Positions 45,864 to 54,568 of a DNA stretch of 64,000 bases are shown piece by piece; within the stretch, counting starts at the first letter, position 1, and each line of letters starts with the position of its first letter. Origin of the DNA: Endozoicomonas sp. SCSIO W0465. GTDB lineage: Bacteria > Pseudomonadota > Gammaproteobacteria > Pseudomonadales > Endozoicomonadaceae. The notes beneath the pieces were generated by a model that was not told the origin of the DNA, made no database searches, and worked only from the letters and a program-made list of their open reading frames with translations. Made by a program: the position numbers and the translations under genes. The stretch covers positions 226,001-290,000 of the forward strand of contig NZ_CP092417.1 in the NCBI RefSeq assembly GCF_023716865.1, read 5' to 3'.

Positions 45864-46700
45864 TTATTGGCCTTCTTGTTGGATGGATTGAAGGTGCTGG
45901 ACCTGCTGGGGAGAAAGGGGGGCCCTGCTTTCGGCGTTGATGATGATGTCTTCCACGGTGTTGCGACCGGATTCGATACGGGCTGTCCAGTCTGGCAGGT
46001 TGCGCTGGTAGTCTTCGTCCGGGTATACCGAAGGTTTGTCAGTGGGCACGTCTGGTGCATAGCCGTCTACATCTTCATCGGTGCAGGCCGCGCCAAGAAT
46101 GCCTACCAGGGCGATCCGCTTCAGGTAGGTGACAGCAGACGACATTTGCTGGATCGGATTTTTCCTGCCGCTGGCGTCCACGGGGCCAGATACGGTATTG
46201 CTGATAGCGTGACCGGATACATGGCCCAGATGACAGGTGATCGTGATAACGGTAACCGTCACGGGTCGTGTTTCTATGATGCCGTGTTGCTGTTCTACTT
46301 CCTGCTGTGTCTGTACCTGTTCCTGCGACTGTTCAAACCAGTAGCTCAGGCCAAACTTGTGCAGCACAGGTTGTACCGCTTGCACCACATCATCCATGGA
46401 GGCATAGGTGTATGACATCATGCCGCCTTTACTGGTGGTGAAGCTGGTCTTTTTGCTCTTTTTGACCGCAGGCAGCTCTTTCTGAAAAGCGGCAAAGGCG
46501 TGGTTAAACTGTTGCTTTGCCAGGATCTCCTGACCCTGTTCGTAGAGTTTCATCACCCGTTCCAGAGTCTCGATACTGGAGCCCTTTTCCAGTGCTATAT
46601 TGAGCAACAGACCAACGTCGCTAATCGCCCTGGTATCGGGAACCACCATAGGAGTGGCATCCTCCGGCAGTCGTTGTTGTTCTTTCTTTTTAGCGGGCAT
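45864..46700 (-). CDS. ERF-family single-strand annealing protein
   Basis: This phage recombinase pairs complementary strands; it is the partner of the YqaJ exonuclease encoded next. The 278-aa protein contains the ERF core (FAAFQKELPAVKKSKK, YTYASMDDVVQAVQPVL, LKRIALVGILG) and a divergent C-terminal tail. The ATG at 46700 (MPAKKKEQQR) overlaps the upstream gene by 11 bp. ERF, YqaJ, RdgC and SSB form one operon; two of the four are IS-inactivated. Confidence 0.88.
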   Translation of the reverse strand: MPAKKKEQQRLPEDATPMVVPDTRAISDVGLLLNIALEKGSSIETLERVMKLYEQGQEILAKQQFNHAFAAFQKELPAVKKSKKTSFTTSKGGMMSYTYASMDDVVQAVQPVLHKFGLSYWFEQSQEQVQTQQEVEQQHGIIETRPVTVTVITITCHLGHVSGHAISNTVSGPVDASGRKNPIQQMSSAVTYLKRIALVGILGAACTDEDVDGYAPDVPTDKPSVYPDEDYQRNLPDWTARIESGRNTVEDIIINAESRAPLSPQQVQHLQSIQQEGQ

Positions 46701-47061
46701 GGCGGCGAGCCTCATCGGTGATAATTCGGTTTCTGACGGCCAGCACCTGATCGGCAATTTCCATACGGAAACTTTTCTCCAGTGCGTTGGATAATGAACG
46801 GTGCAGTTCACACCAGGCACGGAAATCAACGATCACGGCATCACTGGTTTTCGGGTCATTACGCCATGCGGCAATTTCATCCCTAATGACTCGATAAATC
46901 TGGAGAACCGTCATATCCGGTGTGATTTTTTTGGCAATGCGATCTTTCAGGATGCAGACCTTGCCGTAGTCATAGGTGTACTGATTGATGTTCAGCCAGT
47001 CGCTGATACCGGTGACCACCGGTTCCTCCAGTCGGTTGCTGTTGTTTATTGGGTCAGCCAT
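46690..47061 (-). CDS. Hypothetical prophage protein
   Basis: The 123-aa soluble protein, starting MADPINNSNRLEE, is helical and charged with no motif I know. It overlaps the ERF gene by 11 bp at one end and the upstream small gene by 8 bp at the other. All three are therefore translationally coupled and probably serve the same recombination or early-replication step. An upstream in-frame ATG adds eight residues and is less likely. Confidence 0.6.
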   Translation of the reverse strand: MADPINNSNRLEEPVVTGISDWLNINQYTYDYGKVCILKDRIAKKITPDMTVLQIYRVIRDEIAAWRNDPKTSDAVIVDFRAWCELHRSLSNALEKSFRMEIADQVLAVRNRIITDEARRHAR

Positions 47062-47389
47062 TGCAATAACCTCTCTGCCTGGCATAGTGGATGATGTCCC
47101 GGCCAGAGAGGCGGGAGCCTTTGATGTGGTCGCATTGATGGCGCAGGTCCTGAACCGCCAGCCAGCGGTAACCCTGCAATGGGTGGAATTCTTCCGTGGT
47201 GAGCAGCTTCAGGAAATCGGGCAGGTTCAGAACGCCCATACCGCTGATGACGATGCACTGTTGTGATTCCAGCCGTTCCTGGAAGCCGGTTTCGATCCGT
47301 TCCAGCTCGGATTCGATAAACTCCGCAAGGGCTTCTTTGTGGTCAGCGGCACGGAGGGTGCCATAGGGATCGAGTCGTACTGCGTCCAT
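47054..47389 (-). CDS. Hypothetical prophage protein
   Basis: The 111-aa protein is the first gene of the leftward recombination operon. An AAAGG ribosome binding site lies nine bases before the ATG. It has an acidic N-terminal helix and no recognised domain. The palindrome at 47432-47450 lies 43 bp upstream of the start, in promoter position. That makes repressor control of the whole operon likely. Confidence 0.6.
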   Translation of the reverse strand: MDAVRLDPYGTLRAADHKEALAEFIESELERIETGFQERLESQQCIVISGMGVLNLPDFLKLLTTEEFHPLQGYRWLAVQDLRHQCDHIKGSRLSGRDIIHYARQRGYCNG

Positions 47390-47431
47390 TGGTTTGCCTT
47401 TCTATTTAAAATTTCTACATATTTTATAAAT

Positions 47432-47450
47432 TGTGAACTAGGTGTTCACA
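47432..47450. promoter_or_regulatory. Palindromic operator of the leftward prophage operon
   Basis: TGTGAACTAGGTGTTCACA has perfect 7-bp arms and a 5-bp spacer. Related palindromes lie upstream of the repressor gene (48487, 48551). It is a likely binding site for the CI-like repressor at the pL-equivalent promoter. Confidence 0.7.
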
Positions 47451-47482
47451 AGGGGGAACACTATTTTATTTTTCTATCAGTT

Positions 47483-47704
47483 TTATTTCTTCAATAGATT
47501 GGATAGATGGACTTTGGCAGAGGGGGTAGAGAAGGTTTCTAAATCCATGGATGGGATGCTGTAGTGGATTAAACCCTTGCAAGGTGGTTTACAGGCAGAT
47601 ATGGAAACCGCAAAAGAGAGGGCGGCAGTCTTCACATTGGTGAACGAAGCGCCGAAGGGGCAGGTGATACGGTTTATCGGTGCAGCATTTTCATAACCTG
47701 ACAA
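47483..47704 (-). CDS. Small hypothetical prophage protein
   Basis: The 73-aa frame starts MSGYENAAPINRITCPFGAS and contains a Cys-rich centre (SISACKPPCKG). It lies between the repressor gene and the leftward operon, where lambda-like phages carry small cell-division or regulatory proteins. I do not recognise a domain and cannot exclude a chance frame. Confidence 0.35.
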   Translation of the reverse strand: MSGYENAAPINRITCPFGASFTNVKTAALSFAVSISACKPPCKGLIHYSIPSMDLETFSTPSAKVHLSNLLKK

Positions 47705-47806
47705 AACTCTACTGCGATGCCCGGCCCCGGGCTGATGTGAGAGAATGACAGGTTGAATGTTTATGGCCGCTGTAACAGCGGCCGGGGATTCTGGGTTGGC
47801 TGGCCA

Positions 47807-48436
47807 TTAGACCAGTGAAGTCCGGCAGGCCACGGCGGTGCCTTTGAAGATCTCTTTCAGGTCACCATGATATTCAATGTTAAGGGTGTCCTGGTAGTGG
47901 GGGTTGATTACCTTCAGCCGGTGCAGGTCTTTACCCAGCTGTTGCCAGATCCGCAGTTTCAATTCGTTGTTATGGTGGATCAGGATGATATTGCCGCTTT
48001 GGGGTTTCCGGTCCCGGTCAATCTGAATGGTGCTGCCCACAGGAACGTGGGTTCGCTCTGCATTCATCGGTTCGATCATGGAGTCATTGTTCATGGTTAC
48101 CAGAAAGCTGTCGCCATCTGATTCAACCAGACGTATACCGGAATCCCGGTGGGCGATCCGGCTTTTTTCTTCCAGTTCATCCAGAAAAGCATTGGTTTCT
48201 TCAAGACTGATATAGGGCAGCTTTGACGGATCGGGTTTGTCTTCTCCGGTATCCAGCCATTCAATACTAACCCCAAGAACGTTGGCAATTTGCGATCGGT
48301 ACTTGTAGTTAGGCGACCGCTGACCGCTTAACCACATACTGAAGGCTCCCTTGCTGCACCCGATTTGCCGAACGACATCGGCGTCTTTCAGGTTCAGTTC
48401 CACCATTTTGTCTTTAACTCGGTCTAACCAGTTCAC
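47807..48436 (-). CDS. CI-like prophage repressor with S24 peptidase domain
   Basis: The 209-aa protein has an N-terminal XRE helix-turn-helix (VVRQIGCSKGAFSMWLSG, residues 21-38). The C-terminal LexA/CI-type S24 domain carries the nucleophile Ser119 (NNDSM) and a candidate general-base Lys160 (ELKLRIW). It would maintain lysogeny and be inactivated by RecA-stimulated self-cleavage. The upstream region (48437-48604) holds two palindromes matching the one before the leftward operon. The gene seems intact although the phage is not. Confidence 0.88.
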   Translation of the reverse strand: MNWLDRVKDKMVELNLKDADVVRQIGCSKGAFSMWLSGQRSPNYKYRSQIANVLGVSIEWLDTGEDKPDPSKLPYISLEETNAFLDELEEKSRIAHRDSGIRLVESDGDSFLVTMNNDSMIEPMNAERTHVPVGSTIQIDRDRKPQSGNIILIHHNNELKLRIWQQLGKDLHRLKVINPHYQDTLNIEYHGDLKEIFKGTAVACRTSLV

Positions 48437-48486
48437 ACTGCCTTACCTTTGTTTCTCTCCATTCCTGAATAAAAAATTAACACGGG

Positions 48487-48503
48487 TGTGAAACAGTTTC
48501 ACA
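48487..48503. promoter_or_regulatory. Repressor operator palindrome 1
   Basis: TGTGAAACAGTTTCACA has perfect 8-bp arms around one central base, 51 bp upstream of the repressor start. It shares TGTGAA/TTCACA with the other two sites, so autoregulation of the repressor is likely. Confidence 0.65.
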
Positions 48504-48550
48504 GGGGGAAATAGTTTACAGGGTCCACGGTTACTGGTTATTCTTCTTTT

Positions 48551-48570
48551 TAGTTCACGACTGTGAACTA
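48551..48570. promoter_or_regulatory. Repressor operator palindrome 2 (rightward promoter)
   Basis: TAGTTCACGACTGTGAACTA has perfect 8-bp arms and a 4-bp spacer, 35 bp before the small rightward gene at 48605. It is a probable pR-equivalent operator. Confidence 0.7.
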
Positions 48571-48604
48571 TTGCAAGAAATAAAACAGAAAAGGAAATTC
48601 GAGT

Positions 48605-48772
48605 GTGAACAGTATCTGTGTACCCTCTACTCCCCGGCAGTACCTGCAATTACCCCGTAAAGCCTGCGGCCTGAAAACGACCAAACCTGTTATCTCCGTT
48701 TCCCGGTATGGCCATTGCCCCTGGGCTGATGATAGCGACCAGCACCTGAAACAGGAGGTAGCCCATGATTGA
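48605..48772 (+). CDS. Small first gene of the rightward prophage operon (GTG start)
   Basis: A 55-aa frame runs from GTG with AAGGA nine bases upstream (key residues VNSICVPSTP...WADDSDQHLKQEVAHD). It overlaps the next gene by 8 bp, as coupled phage genes do. It has no helix-turn-helix I can see, so it is not an obvious Cro. Position just after an operator and a good ribosome site support it; codon content does not prove it. Confidence 0.45.
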   Translation: MNSICVPSTPRQYLQLPRKACGLKTTKPVISVSRYGHCPWADDSDQHLKQEVAHD

Positions 48773-49079
48773 CCCGATTGAACAGGGCATTAATCCCAAC
48801 CCGCAATGCGCTGTGGAAATTGAGTGGCCATTAAGTGACCGGCCAAATCAGTCGCTGGATCAGGAGGTCTATCTGACTCTTAAAGCCAGGCATCCGGATA
48901 TTGATCTGGATCGGGAAATGGTCAGTGCTTTCCACTACATGCTCAATGAATTTGCCGCCCCGTCTGATGCCTCTGGTGTGAAGAAATTCCTGGATGGCTG
49001 GATGCACACCAACCAGAAATACCAGCAACAGAGAAATCAGGCTGACCGTTATTTCCCCGTAAAGGGAGGTGAGCGATGA
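48765..49079 (+). CDS. Hypothetical prophage early protein
   Basis: The 104-aa acidic protein is preceded by a GGAGGT ribosome binding site and overlaps the next gene as ATGA. The sequence (LDQEVYLTLKARHPDIDLDREM and later FLDGWMHTNQKYQQQR in key residues) resembles DnaT-like or phage replication accessory C-terminal segments, but weakly. Context in the early rightward operon suggests replication. Confidence 0.55.
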   Translation: MIDPIEQGINPNPQCAVEIEWPLSDRPNQSLDQEVYLTLKARHPDIDLDREMVSAFHYMLNEFAAPSDASGVKKFLDGWMHTNQKYQQQRNQADRYFPVKGGER

Positions 49080-49507
49080 AGGACTTTGGCAAGGTGTCCT
49101 CCGGGTTCTGGGTCAGTGATGATATCCAGCCCATGTTGGACAGGGCCAAGCTGATGGCCCTGTATCTGCTGACCAACCGGCATGGCAACCTGATCGGTAT
49201 CTTCAAATTGACCAGGGGCTATATGGCCGATGACCTGTGCTGGGATCGGTCGGCGGTTCAGAAGGCTCTGGACGAACTGGTTTCTAACAACTTTCTAACA
49301 CTCTCCGAACGGGGAGACTACCTGTGCATCAATCGGTTTATGGAGCATAACCCGACCGTTAATCAGAAGCAGATCATTGCCCGACTTCGGGCATTGACGG
49401 AGCTGCCGGACACCCTGCCGATGTTGCTGCCGGAGGCGGTGCCGGTGGTTCAGCGGGTGCTGGATAAGCGTAACTATTCAGCACTGAGCAAAGGCATATT
49501 ACAGTAA
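49076..49507 (+). pseudogene. Phage replication-type protein, 3' end replaced by IS66
   Basis: The protein starts MKDFGKVSSGFWVSDDIQP and has a winged-helix-like region (LMALYLLTNRHGNLIGIFKL, KALDELVSNNFLTLSERG) of the kind found at the N-terminus of phage replisome organisers. Native sequence ends at 49469, within VQRVLDK. The last dozen codons come from the IS66 end. The missing C-terminal part is not found elsewhere in the window, so the insertion was followed by a deletion. Confidence 0.7.
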
Positions 49508-49770
49508 TTCCGAACAGCTCTATGAAGTGATTGATATATGTCCATTCCCTGTTTTCTGGCAGACGACAAATAGCTGCGAATCCGTGCAAACATAGAACCA
49601 CCGTCTGCACTCCTGAAGCAGCCTGAGATTTTCTGCTTTAACTTGGCCATTCGAACATCCCGCTCACTGCCATTGTTATCGAAGGGAATGGTAAAATCTG
49701 ACATGAAGCGCAGTGTCTCAGCCTTGAACTCAGTGAGTCGTTTGAAGAGATTGTAAGCTTTAGTATTCTT
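49470..49770 (-). mobile_element. IS66 fragment A (right end only)
   Basis: It starts with the IS66 end GTAACTATTCAGCAC and runs 301 bp, encoding the transposase C-terminus on the minus strand. It is cut by copy B at 49771 after GTATTCTT. No matching remainder follows copy B. Confidence 0.9.
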
Positions 49771-50235
49771 GTAACTGTTCAGCACCCCCACATAAATCTG
49801 GAATTTTCTGATTTTTATACCATCCTCTTAAGCACCATTTTTCCACAATATTCGCCAGCATGATTCCAGAACTACCCGCAACTATGTCGGCTGAGATTCT
49901 CTTGAAAGAGAATGCAGAGCTGCGGATGAGAGTTGCCTGTCTGGAAGAGCGATGTCGAGAATTGGAAGAAAAGGTTGGCAAGAACAGTCAAAACAGCAGC
50001 AAGCCGCCATCGTCTGATGGTTATCAAAAACCTTGTAAAAACAGTAATTCTCCAGATCATTCTGACGACCTTTCCGCAGATAAAGGTACCGATCCATCGG
50101 ATGAAAAACCCAATCCTAAAAGTCTGAGACAGTCTTCTGGTAATAAAGCCGGTGGAAAGAAAGGGCATCAGGGCACTTGTCTTAAACAGGTCGATATCCC
50201 TGACTATATTGAGTACCTTCCGGTTAAAGAATGCA

Positions 50236-51667
50236 CTTAGGGTAGACATTAAGCTCAAAAAAGGTTCGTTTCCGGCGGCAGAACCCACCTTGAACAGCCA
50301 CAATAAAGCTTCGAAACCATTATCAATGGCTGAACAAGATGAGTACTGCAAATAGTAGATTAGTTGAAAAAAACTGTTGACCTGTTTCGACCGGTCAGAA
50401 CTCCTAAGTATGGCGGAACAGCTTGGTTTTACTATACGACATCGAGATATCCGTCCTTTGGATTTTATCCTCTCACTGATCGATGCCCTCGCTGGTGATG
50501 GAAACTGCGATACCCAGGCGGATCTACACCGTAAATTTAACGAGTTGACGGGGCTGAATGTCTCTTATCGTTCTCGGGCAAATCAAGCTAAAAAGGACGC
50601 GCTGCCTACTCTTATCCTGTGGCTATGGGTGCAGTGTCTGGAAATATTTTCCCGCAAAGTCATGGCGTTTGATGAAGACAGTCCATTTTCAGAGTTTGAG
50701 CACATTCTGATTCAGGACGGTTCGTCACAAGCTGTCTATGATGCCCTGAAAGAAGCATTTCCCGGCAGGTTCTCAACGGTCAGTCCTGCTGCCGTCGAGC
50801 TTCATACGACAATGGATCTTCTCACCAACAACCTGGTGCGGGTGCAGCTGACTGAAGATACCCGTTCAGAAAGAGACTGTCTGCCACCACTGCCAACATC
50901 CATGGCCTATATCCTGATGCTAATGGATGCCGGTTATTTTGAGCTGGAACTCTTTGCCGCTATTGATGACAGGGAGGGTTCTTTTATCTGCAAGGCACCT
51001 CAGAGTATCAACCCGACGATACTCAGCGCGGTACGGGAGGATGGCAAGAATCTCAATCGCTACAAAGGACAAAAACTGAAGGATGTACTGTCTGGCTTCC
51101 CCAAAGACCAGTGCCTCGACCTGGATGTAGAATGGCCGGGATTCAAAGCCTGGCCATTCCGCTTGGTTGTCCGCTGGAATGACAAAAAACAGAAGTGGGT
51201 TTTCGTTGTGACCAACCTGAACCGGGTGGAGTTCACCTTGAGTGATGTGCTCCAGGCCTATCGTCTACGGTGGCAGATAGAGCTGATTTTCAAAGAGATC
51301 AAATCCTATTCAGGGTGGCATCGTTTTAGCACCAAATCAGCGACACTGGTGTTTAGCCTGATTCTGATGTCCTTTGTGGTTGTGACGTTGAAAAGGTACC
51401 TTGCCCATGCTGCACAGGCGAACCTCTGTGAAAGTGGGAGCATTGAGGAAATCTCGACGCACAAGGTGATGAAAAGTGGGACTCACCTGTTTGGTAATGT
51501 GATTTCATCGTTGATAAATGCAGGAAAGTCATTGGTCTCATGCATTAAAAAGCTACTGGACTTCTGGCGAAATAATGCGAAACGAGAACACCCTGCACGG
51601 GATGGTTGTTCAGGGCGTACAAGATTAGGCTTCTGTGCAGTGGGTGGAGCTTAATGTCTACCTTAAG
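50236..51667 (+). mobile_element. IS4-family element, copy 2 (1432 bp)
   Basis: The ends CTTAGGGTAGACATTAAGCTC / CTTAAGGTAGACATTAAGCTC match copy 1. AAAGAATGCA is duplicated at 50226-50235 and 51668-51677. It is inserted in IS66 copy B. Confidence 0.95.
50377..51654 (+). CDS. IS4-family DDE transposase (copy 2)
   Basis: The 425-aa protein is nearly identical to the transposase at 8450-9727, with the same YRLRWQIELIFKEIK helix and catalytic Asp regions. Visible differences are H for Q at position 22, SYRSRANQ for SYRSWANQ, S for N in HRFSTKS, I for M in SLINAG, and R for G in DFWRNN. It looks intact and could mobilise both full copies. Confidence 0.92.
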   Translation: MTCFDRSELLSMAEQLGFTIRHRDIRPLDFILSLIDALAGDGNCDTQADLHRKFNELTGLNVSYRSRANQAKKDALPTLILWLWVQCLEIFSRKVMAFDEDSPFSEFEHILIQDGSSQAVYDALKEAFPGRFSTVSPAAVELHTTMDLLTNNLVRVQLTEDTRSERDCLPPLPTSMAYILMLMDAGYFELELFAAIDDREGSFICKAPQSINPTILSAVREDGKNLNRYKGQKLKDVLSGFPKDQCLDLDVEWPGFKAWPFRLVVRWNDKKQKWVFVVTNLNRVEFTLSDVLQAYRLRWQIELIFKEIKSYSGWHRFSTKSATLVFSLILMSFVVVTLKRYLAHAAQANLCESGSIEEISTHKVMKSGTHLFGNVISSLINAGKSLVSCIKKLLDFWRNNAKREHPARDGCSGRTRLGFCAVGGA

Positions 51668-52163
51668 AAAGAATGCAATAAATGTCAGGCGTCTCTTCTT
51701 GATAGTGAGCCGGTCAAATATATTGAACGACAGGTGTTTGAACCAGGGAGACCGGGTGAATTTGAAGTAACGGCCCATAGAGCTGAAGTAAAAATCTGCA
51801 CTTGTGGTTGTCGGAATCAGGCTGAATTCCCGGAAGGTGTTACCGCTGCCGCACAATATGGCTCAGCCACACAGGCTATGGCCGTCTATCTTAACCAATA
51901 CCATTTCCTGCCTTTTAAGCGCGTGTCAGAGTATTTTAATACTCTCTATAAAATGAGTGTAAGTGCAGGCACTGTCGCCAATTTTGTGGCCAGAACCTAT
52001 GAAAATCTGGCTTCTACTGAAGAGGTTATTCGTGACGCCTTGCGGGAATCGTCTGTTGCCGGAGCCGATGAAACGGGTATGCGGGCCGAGGGCTCTTTGC
52101 ACTGGCTACACGTTATGCGGGATGAACAATGGACGCTCTACTACTTGTCTGAAAAGCGAGGTC

Positions 52164-53771
52164 GTAACTATTCAGCACTGAGCAAAGGCATATTACAGTA
52201 ATTCCGAACAGCTCTATGAAGTGATTGATATATGTCCATTCCCTGTTTTCTGGCAGACGACAAATAGCTGCGAATCCGTGCAAACATAGAACCACCGTCT
52301 GCACTCCTGAAGCAGCCTGAGATTTTCTGCTTTAACTTGGCCATTCGAACATCCCGCTCACTGCCATTGTTATCGAAGGGAATGGTAAAATCTGACATGA
52401 AGCGCAGTGTCTCAGCCTTGAACTCAGTGAGTCGTTTGAAGAGATTGTAAGCTTTAGTATTCTTGACTTTCTTGCGCTTAAGCTCCTCTCGTTGCTTCTC
52501 CATATAGACGACTTCTTTCATTAGAGCCCGCTGAAGCAACCGGTCATAAATCTTCTCGATTCGTTCACAGACAACACTTGGCATCTGTAGCATACCTATG
52601 GTCTTAAAGCCCTTGCAGTAATGCCAGGAAAGCCTCAGTAGCTTCATCAATCGCAACGCCAGTTGATTGCTGTCCCTATCAACAACACCCAAAAGCTCCC
52701 TCAGGTGATGGGCATTGCAAAGTACGTGAGTTGCCGCATATGCAAAATAGGATTTCCAATGATCATGAACCAGAACGCCTGCAAATGTTAGCAGTATGCC
52801 CATCGTGTCCATGGCCTCACGACCTCGCTTTTCAGACAAGTAGTAGAGCGTCCATTGTTCATCCCGCATAACGTGTAGCCAGTGCAAAGAGCCCTCGGCC
52901 CGCATACCCGTTTCATCGGCTCCGGCAACAGACGATTCCCGCAAGGCGTCACGAATAACCTCTTCAGTAGAAGCCAGATTTTCATAGGTTCTGGCCACAA
53001 AATTGGCGACAGTGCCTGCACTTACACTCATTTTATAGAGAGTATTAAAATACTCTGACACGCGCTTAAAAGGCAGGAAATGGTATTGGTTAAGATAGAC
53101 GGCCATAGCCTGTGTGGCTGAGCCATATTGTGCGGCAGCGGTAACACCTTCCGGGAATTCAGCCTGATTCCGACAACCACAAGTGCAGATTTTTACTTCA
53201 GCTCTATGGGCCGTTACTTCAAATTCACCCGGTCTCCCTGGTTCAAACACCTGTCGTTCAATATATTTGACCGGCTCACTATCAAGAAGAGACGCCTGAC
53301 ATTTATTGCATTCTTTAACCGGAAGGTACTCAATATAGTCAGGGATATCGACCTGTTTAAGACAAGTGCCCTGATGCCCTTTCTTTCCACCGGCTTTATT
53401 ACCAGAAGACTGTCTCAGACTTTTAGGATTGGGTTTTTCATCCGATGGATCGGTACCTTTATCTGCGGAAAGGTCGTCAGAATGATCTGGAGAATTACTG
53501 TTTTTACAAGGTTTTTGATAACCATCAGACGATGGCGGCTTGCTGCTGTTTTGACTGTTCTTGCCAACCTTTTCTTCCAATTCTCGACATCGCTCTTCCA
53601 GACAGGCAACTCTCATCCGCAGCTCTGCATTCTCTTTCAAGAGAATCTCAGCCGACATAGTTGCGGGTAGTTCTGGAATCATGCTGGCGAATATTGTGGA
53701 AAAATGGTGCTTAAGAGGATGGTATAAAAATCAGAAAATTCCAGATTTATGTGGGGGTGCTGAACAGTTAC
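52164..53771 (-). mobile_element. IS66-family element, copy C (1608 bp, complete)
   Basis: Both ends (GTAACTATTCAGCAC, GTAACTGTTCAGCAC) are present. The 8-bp flanks differ (GCGAGGTC and ATTTCATT), so it lacks a target duplication and its surroundings were rearranged after insertion. Confidence 0.92.
52168..53682 (-). CDS. IS66-family transposase (TnpC-like), near complete
   Basis: The 504-aa protein has an N-terminal coiled-coil (LLKENAELRMRVACLEERCRE in part), a Lys/Ser/Pro-rich linker (SSKPPSSDGYQKP) and a zinc-finger-like segment (CNKCQASL). A second Cys cluster (CTCGC) follows, then the catalytic region with GADETGMR, VHDHWKSYF and NNGSERDVRM. Compared with copy 1, one G is missing near 52209, so the tail reads NYCNMPLLSAE instead of ELL and ends inside the terminal repeat. 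This is unlikely to harm activity, but that is inference. No tnpA or tnpB accompanies it. Confidence 0.9.
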   Translation of the reverse strand: MIPELPATMSAEILLKENAELRMRVACLEERCRELEEKVGKNSQNSSKPPSSDGYQKPCKNSNSPDHSDDLSADKGTDPSDEKPNPKSLRQSSGNKAGGKKGHQGTCLKQVDIPDYIEYLPVKECNKCQASLLDSEPVKYIERQVFEPGRPGEFEVTAHRAEVKICTCGCRNQAEFPEGVTAAAQYGSATQAMAVYLNQYHFLPFKRVSEYFNTLYKMSVSAGTVANFVARTYENLASTEEVIRDALRESSVAGADETGMRAEGSLHWLHVMRDEQWTLYYLSEKRGREAMDTMGILLTFAGVLVHDHWKSYFAYAATHVLCNAHHLRELLGVVDRDSNQLALRLMKLLRLSWHYCKGFKTIGMLQMPSVVCERIEKIYDRLLQRALMKEVVYMEKQREELKRKKVKNTKAYNLFKRLTEFKAETLRFMSDFTIPFDNNGSERDVRMAKLKQKISGCFRSADGGSMFARIRSYLSSARKQGMDIYQSLHRAVRNYCNMPLLSAE

Positions 53772-54255
53772 ATTTCATTTTTGGTTTGCTCTGCATATCG
53801 TCTTACCTTTTTTGTCTTCAAGTCGGTGTACAGGATGGTTTTCTCGATCAATTTATAGGCGACAGGAATCGACGCATCTCCGGCATGGTAGTGTGCATTG
53901 AGCAGATTTATACCTTTCACGGTGCGATTTTTTGTATGATCAAAATGCCAGGTGTTCAGGGCATTCTCTTTGCTGAACTGCTTTTCCTGAATCGTATCGT
54001 CAAAGATCAAAACCCCATCACTGCACTCAACCTGTCGCACGACGGGTTTAACGTAAAGCCATAAGTCACGACTGGTAAACTCATTGTTTGAAAGCAATCG
54101 GGTGAATTGGTCATGACTGTAGACATTATCCAAAAGCTCTGACACTCCCGTTGCAGTGGTCTTCCCAGACGACGACAACAGGTAGTCAGAATAAAGTTCT
54201 ATGAGATCATTTTTCATGCCACCAATAATGGCTGATTTTCAGCAAGGTGCGTAAC
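53772..54255 (-). pseudogene. 5' fragment of another DDE transposase element
   Basis: The minus-strand frame starts MKNDLIELYSDYLLSSSGK (54217) and contains FDDTIQEK and WHFDHTKNRTVKGINLLNAHY (key residues DDT, DHTKNRTVKG), the first part of an IS4/IS1380-like DDE transposase. It is cut after about 146 residues by IS66 copy C. Its own outer end lies near 54255, next to an IS4 remnant. The rest is absent. Confidence 0.75.
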
Positions 54256-54260
54256 TTGAG

Positions 54261-54568
54261 TCGTTAAATTTACGGTGTAGATCCGCCTGGGTATCGCAGT
54301 TTCCATCACCAGCGAGGGCATCGATCAGTGAGAGGATAAAATCCAAAGGACGGATATCTCGCTGTCGTATAGTAAAACCAAGCTGTTCCGCCATACTTAG
54401 GAGTTCTGACCGGTCGAAACAGGTCAACAGTTTTTTTCAACTAATCTACTATTTGCAGTACTCATCTTGTTCAGCCATTGATAATGGTTTCGAAGCTTTA
54501 TTGTGGCTGTTCAAGGTGGGTTCTGCCGCCGGAAACGAACCTTTTTTGAGCTTAATGTCTACCCTAAG
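54261..54568 (-). mobile_element. IS4-family remnant, copy 3
   Basis: These 308 bp are identical in sequence and orientation to the right end of copy 1 (transposase residues 1-55 and the terminal repeat ending CCCTAAG). The left part was removed where the other transposase fragment begins. The right end abuts the basic ORF at 54569. Confidence 0.93.

Larger units (their letters stand above)
30727..49469. mobile_element. Decayed prophage, left part with integrase and early genes
   Basis: The region holds an integrase, AlpA-like gene, antirepressor, SSB, RdgC, YqaJ, ERF, CI-like repressor and an early replication operon, all phage-type and in phage order. No capsid, tail or lysis genes follow: the right part is replaced by an IS pile at 49470. 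Five IS insertions lie inside. The insertion site is downstream of yicC; no tRNA is seen there. Confidence 0.85.
49771..52163 (+). pseudogene. IS66 copy B, interrupted by IS4 and truncated
   Basis: The copy begins with GTAACTGTTCAGCAC. Its transposase starts at 49860 and keeps the GGAAAGAAAGGGC sequence (no frameshift there). It is interrupted at 50235 by an IS4 copy with 10-bp duplication AAAGAATGCA. It resumes at 51668 and is cut at 52163, in LSEKRGR, by copy C. The last third of the transposase is absent. It is therefore a dead element, although the middle part is nearly identical to copy C. Confidence 0.9.

Noticed and set aside
46690..47389. Toxin-antitoxin pair
   Set aside because: The two small overlapping genes have no toxin or antitoxin motif, and their position at the head of the recombination operon fits phage accessory genes better.
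52164..53771. IS66 copy C as a simple recent insertion
   Set aside because: Its 8-bp flanks do not match each other, so it cannot be an undisturbed insertion.
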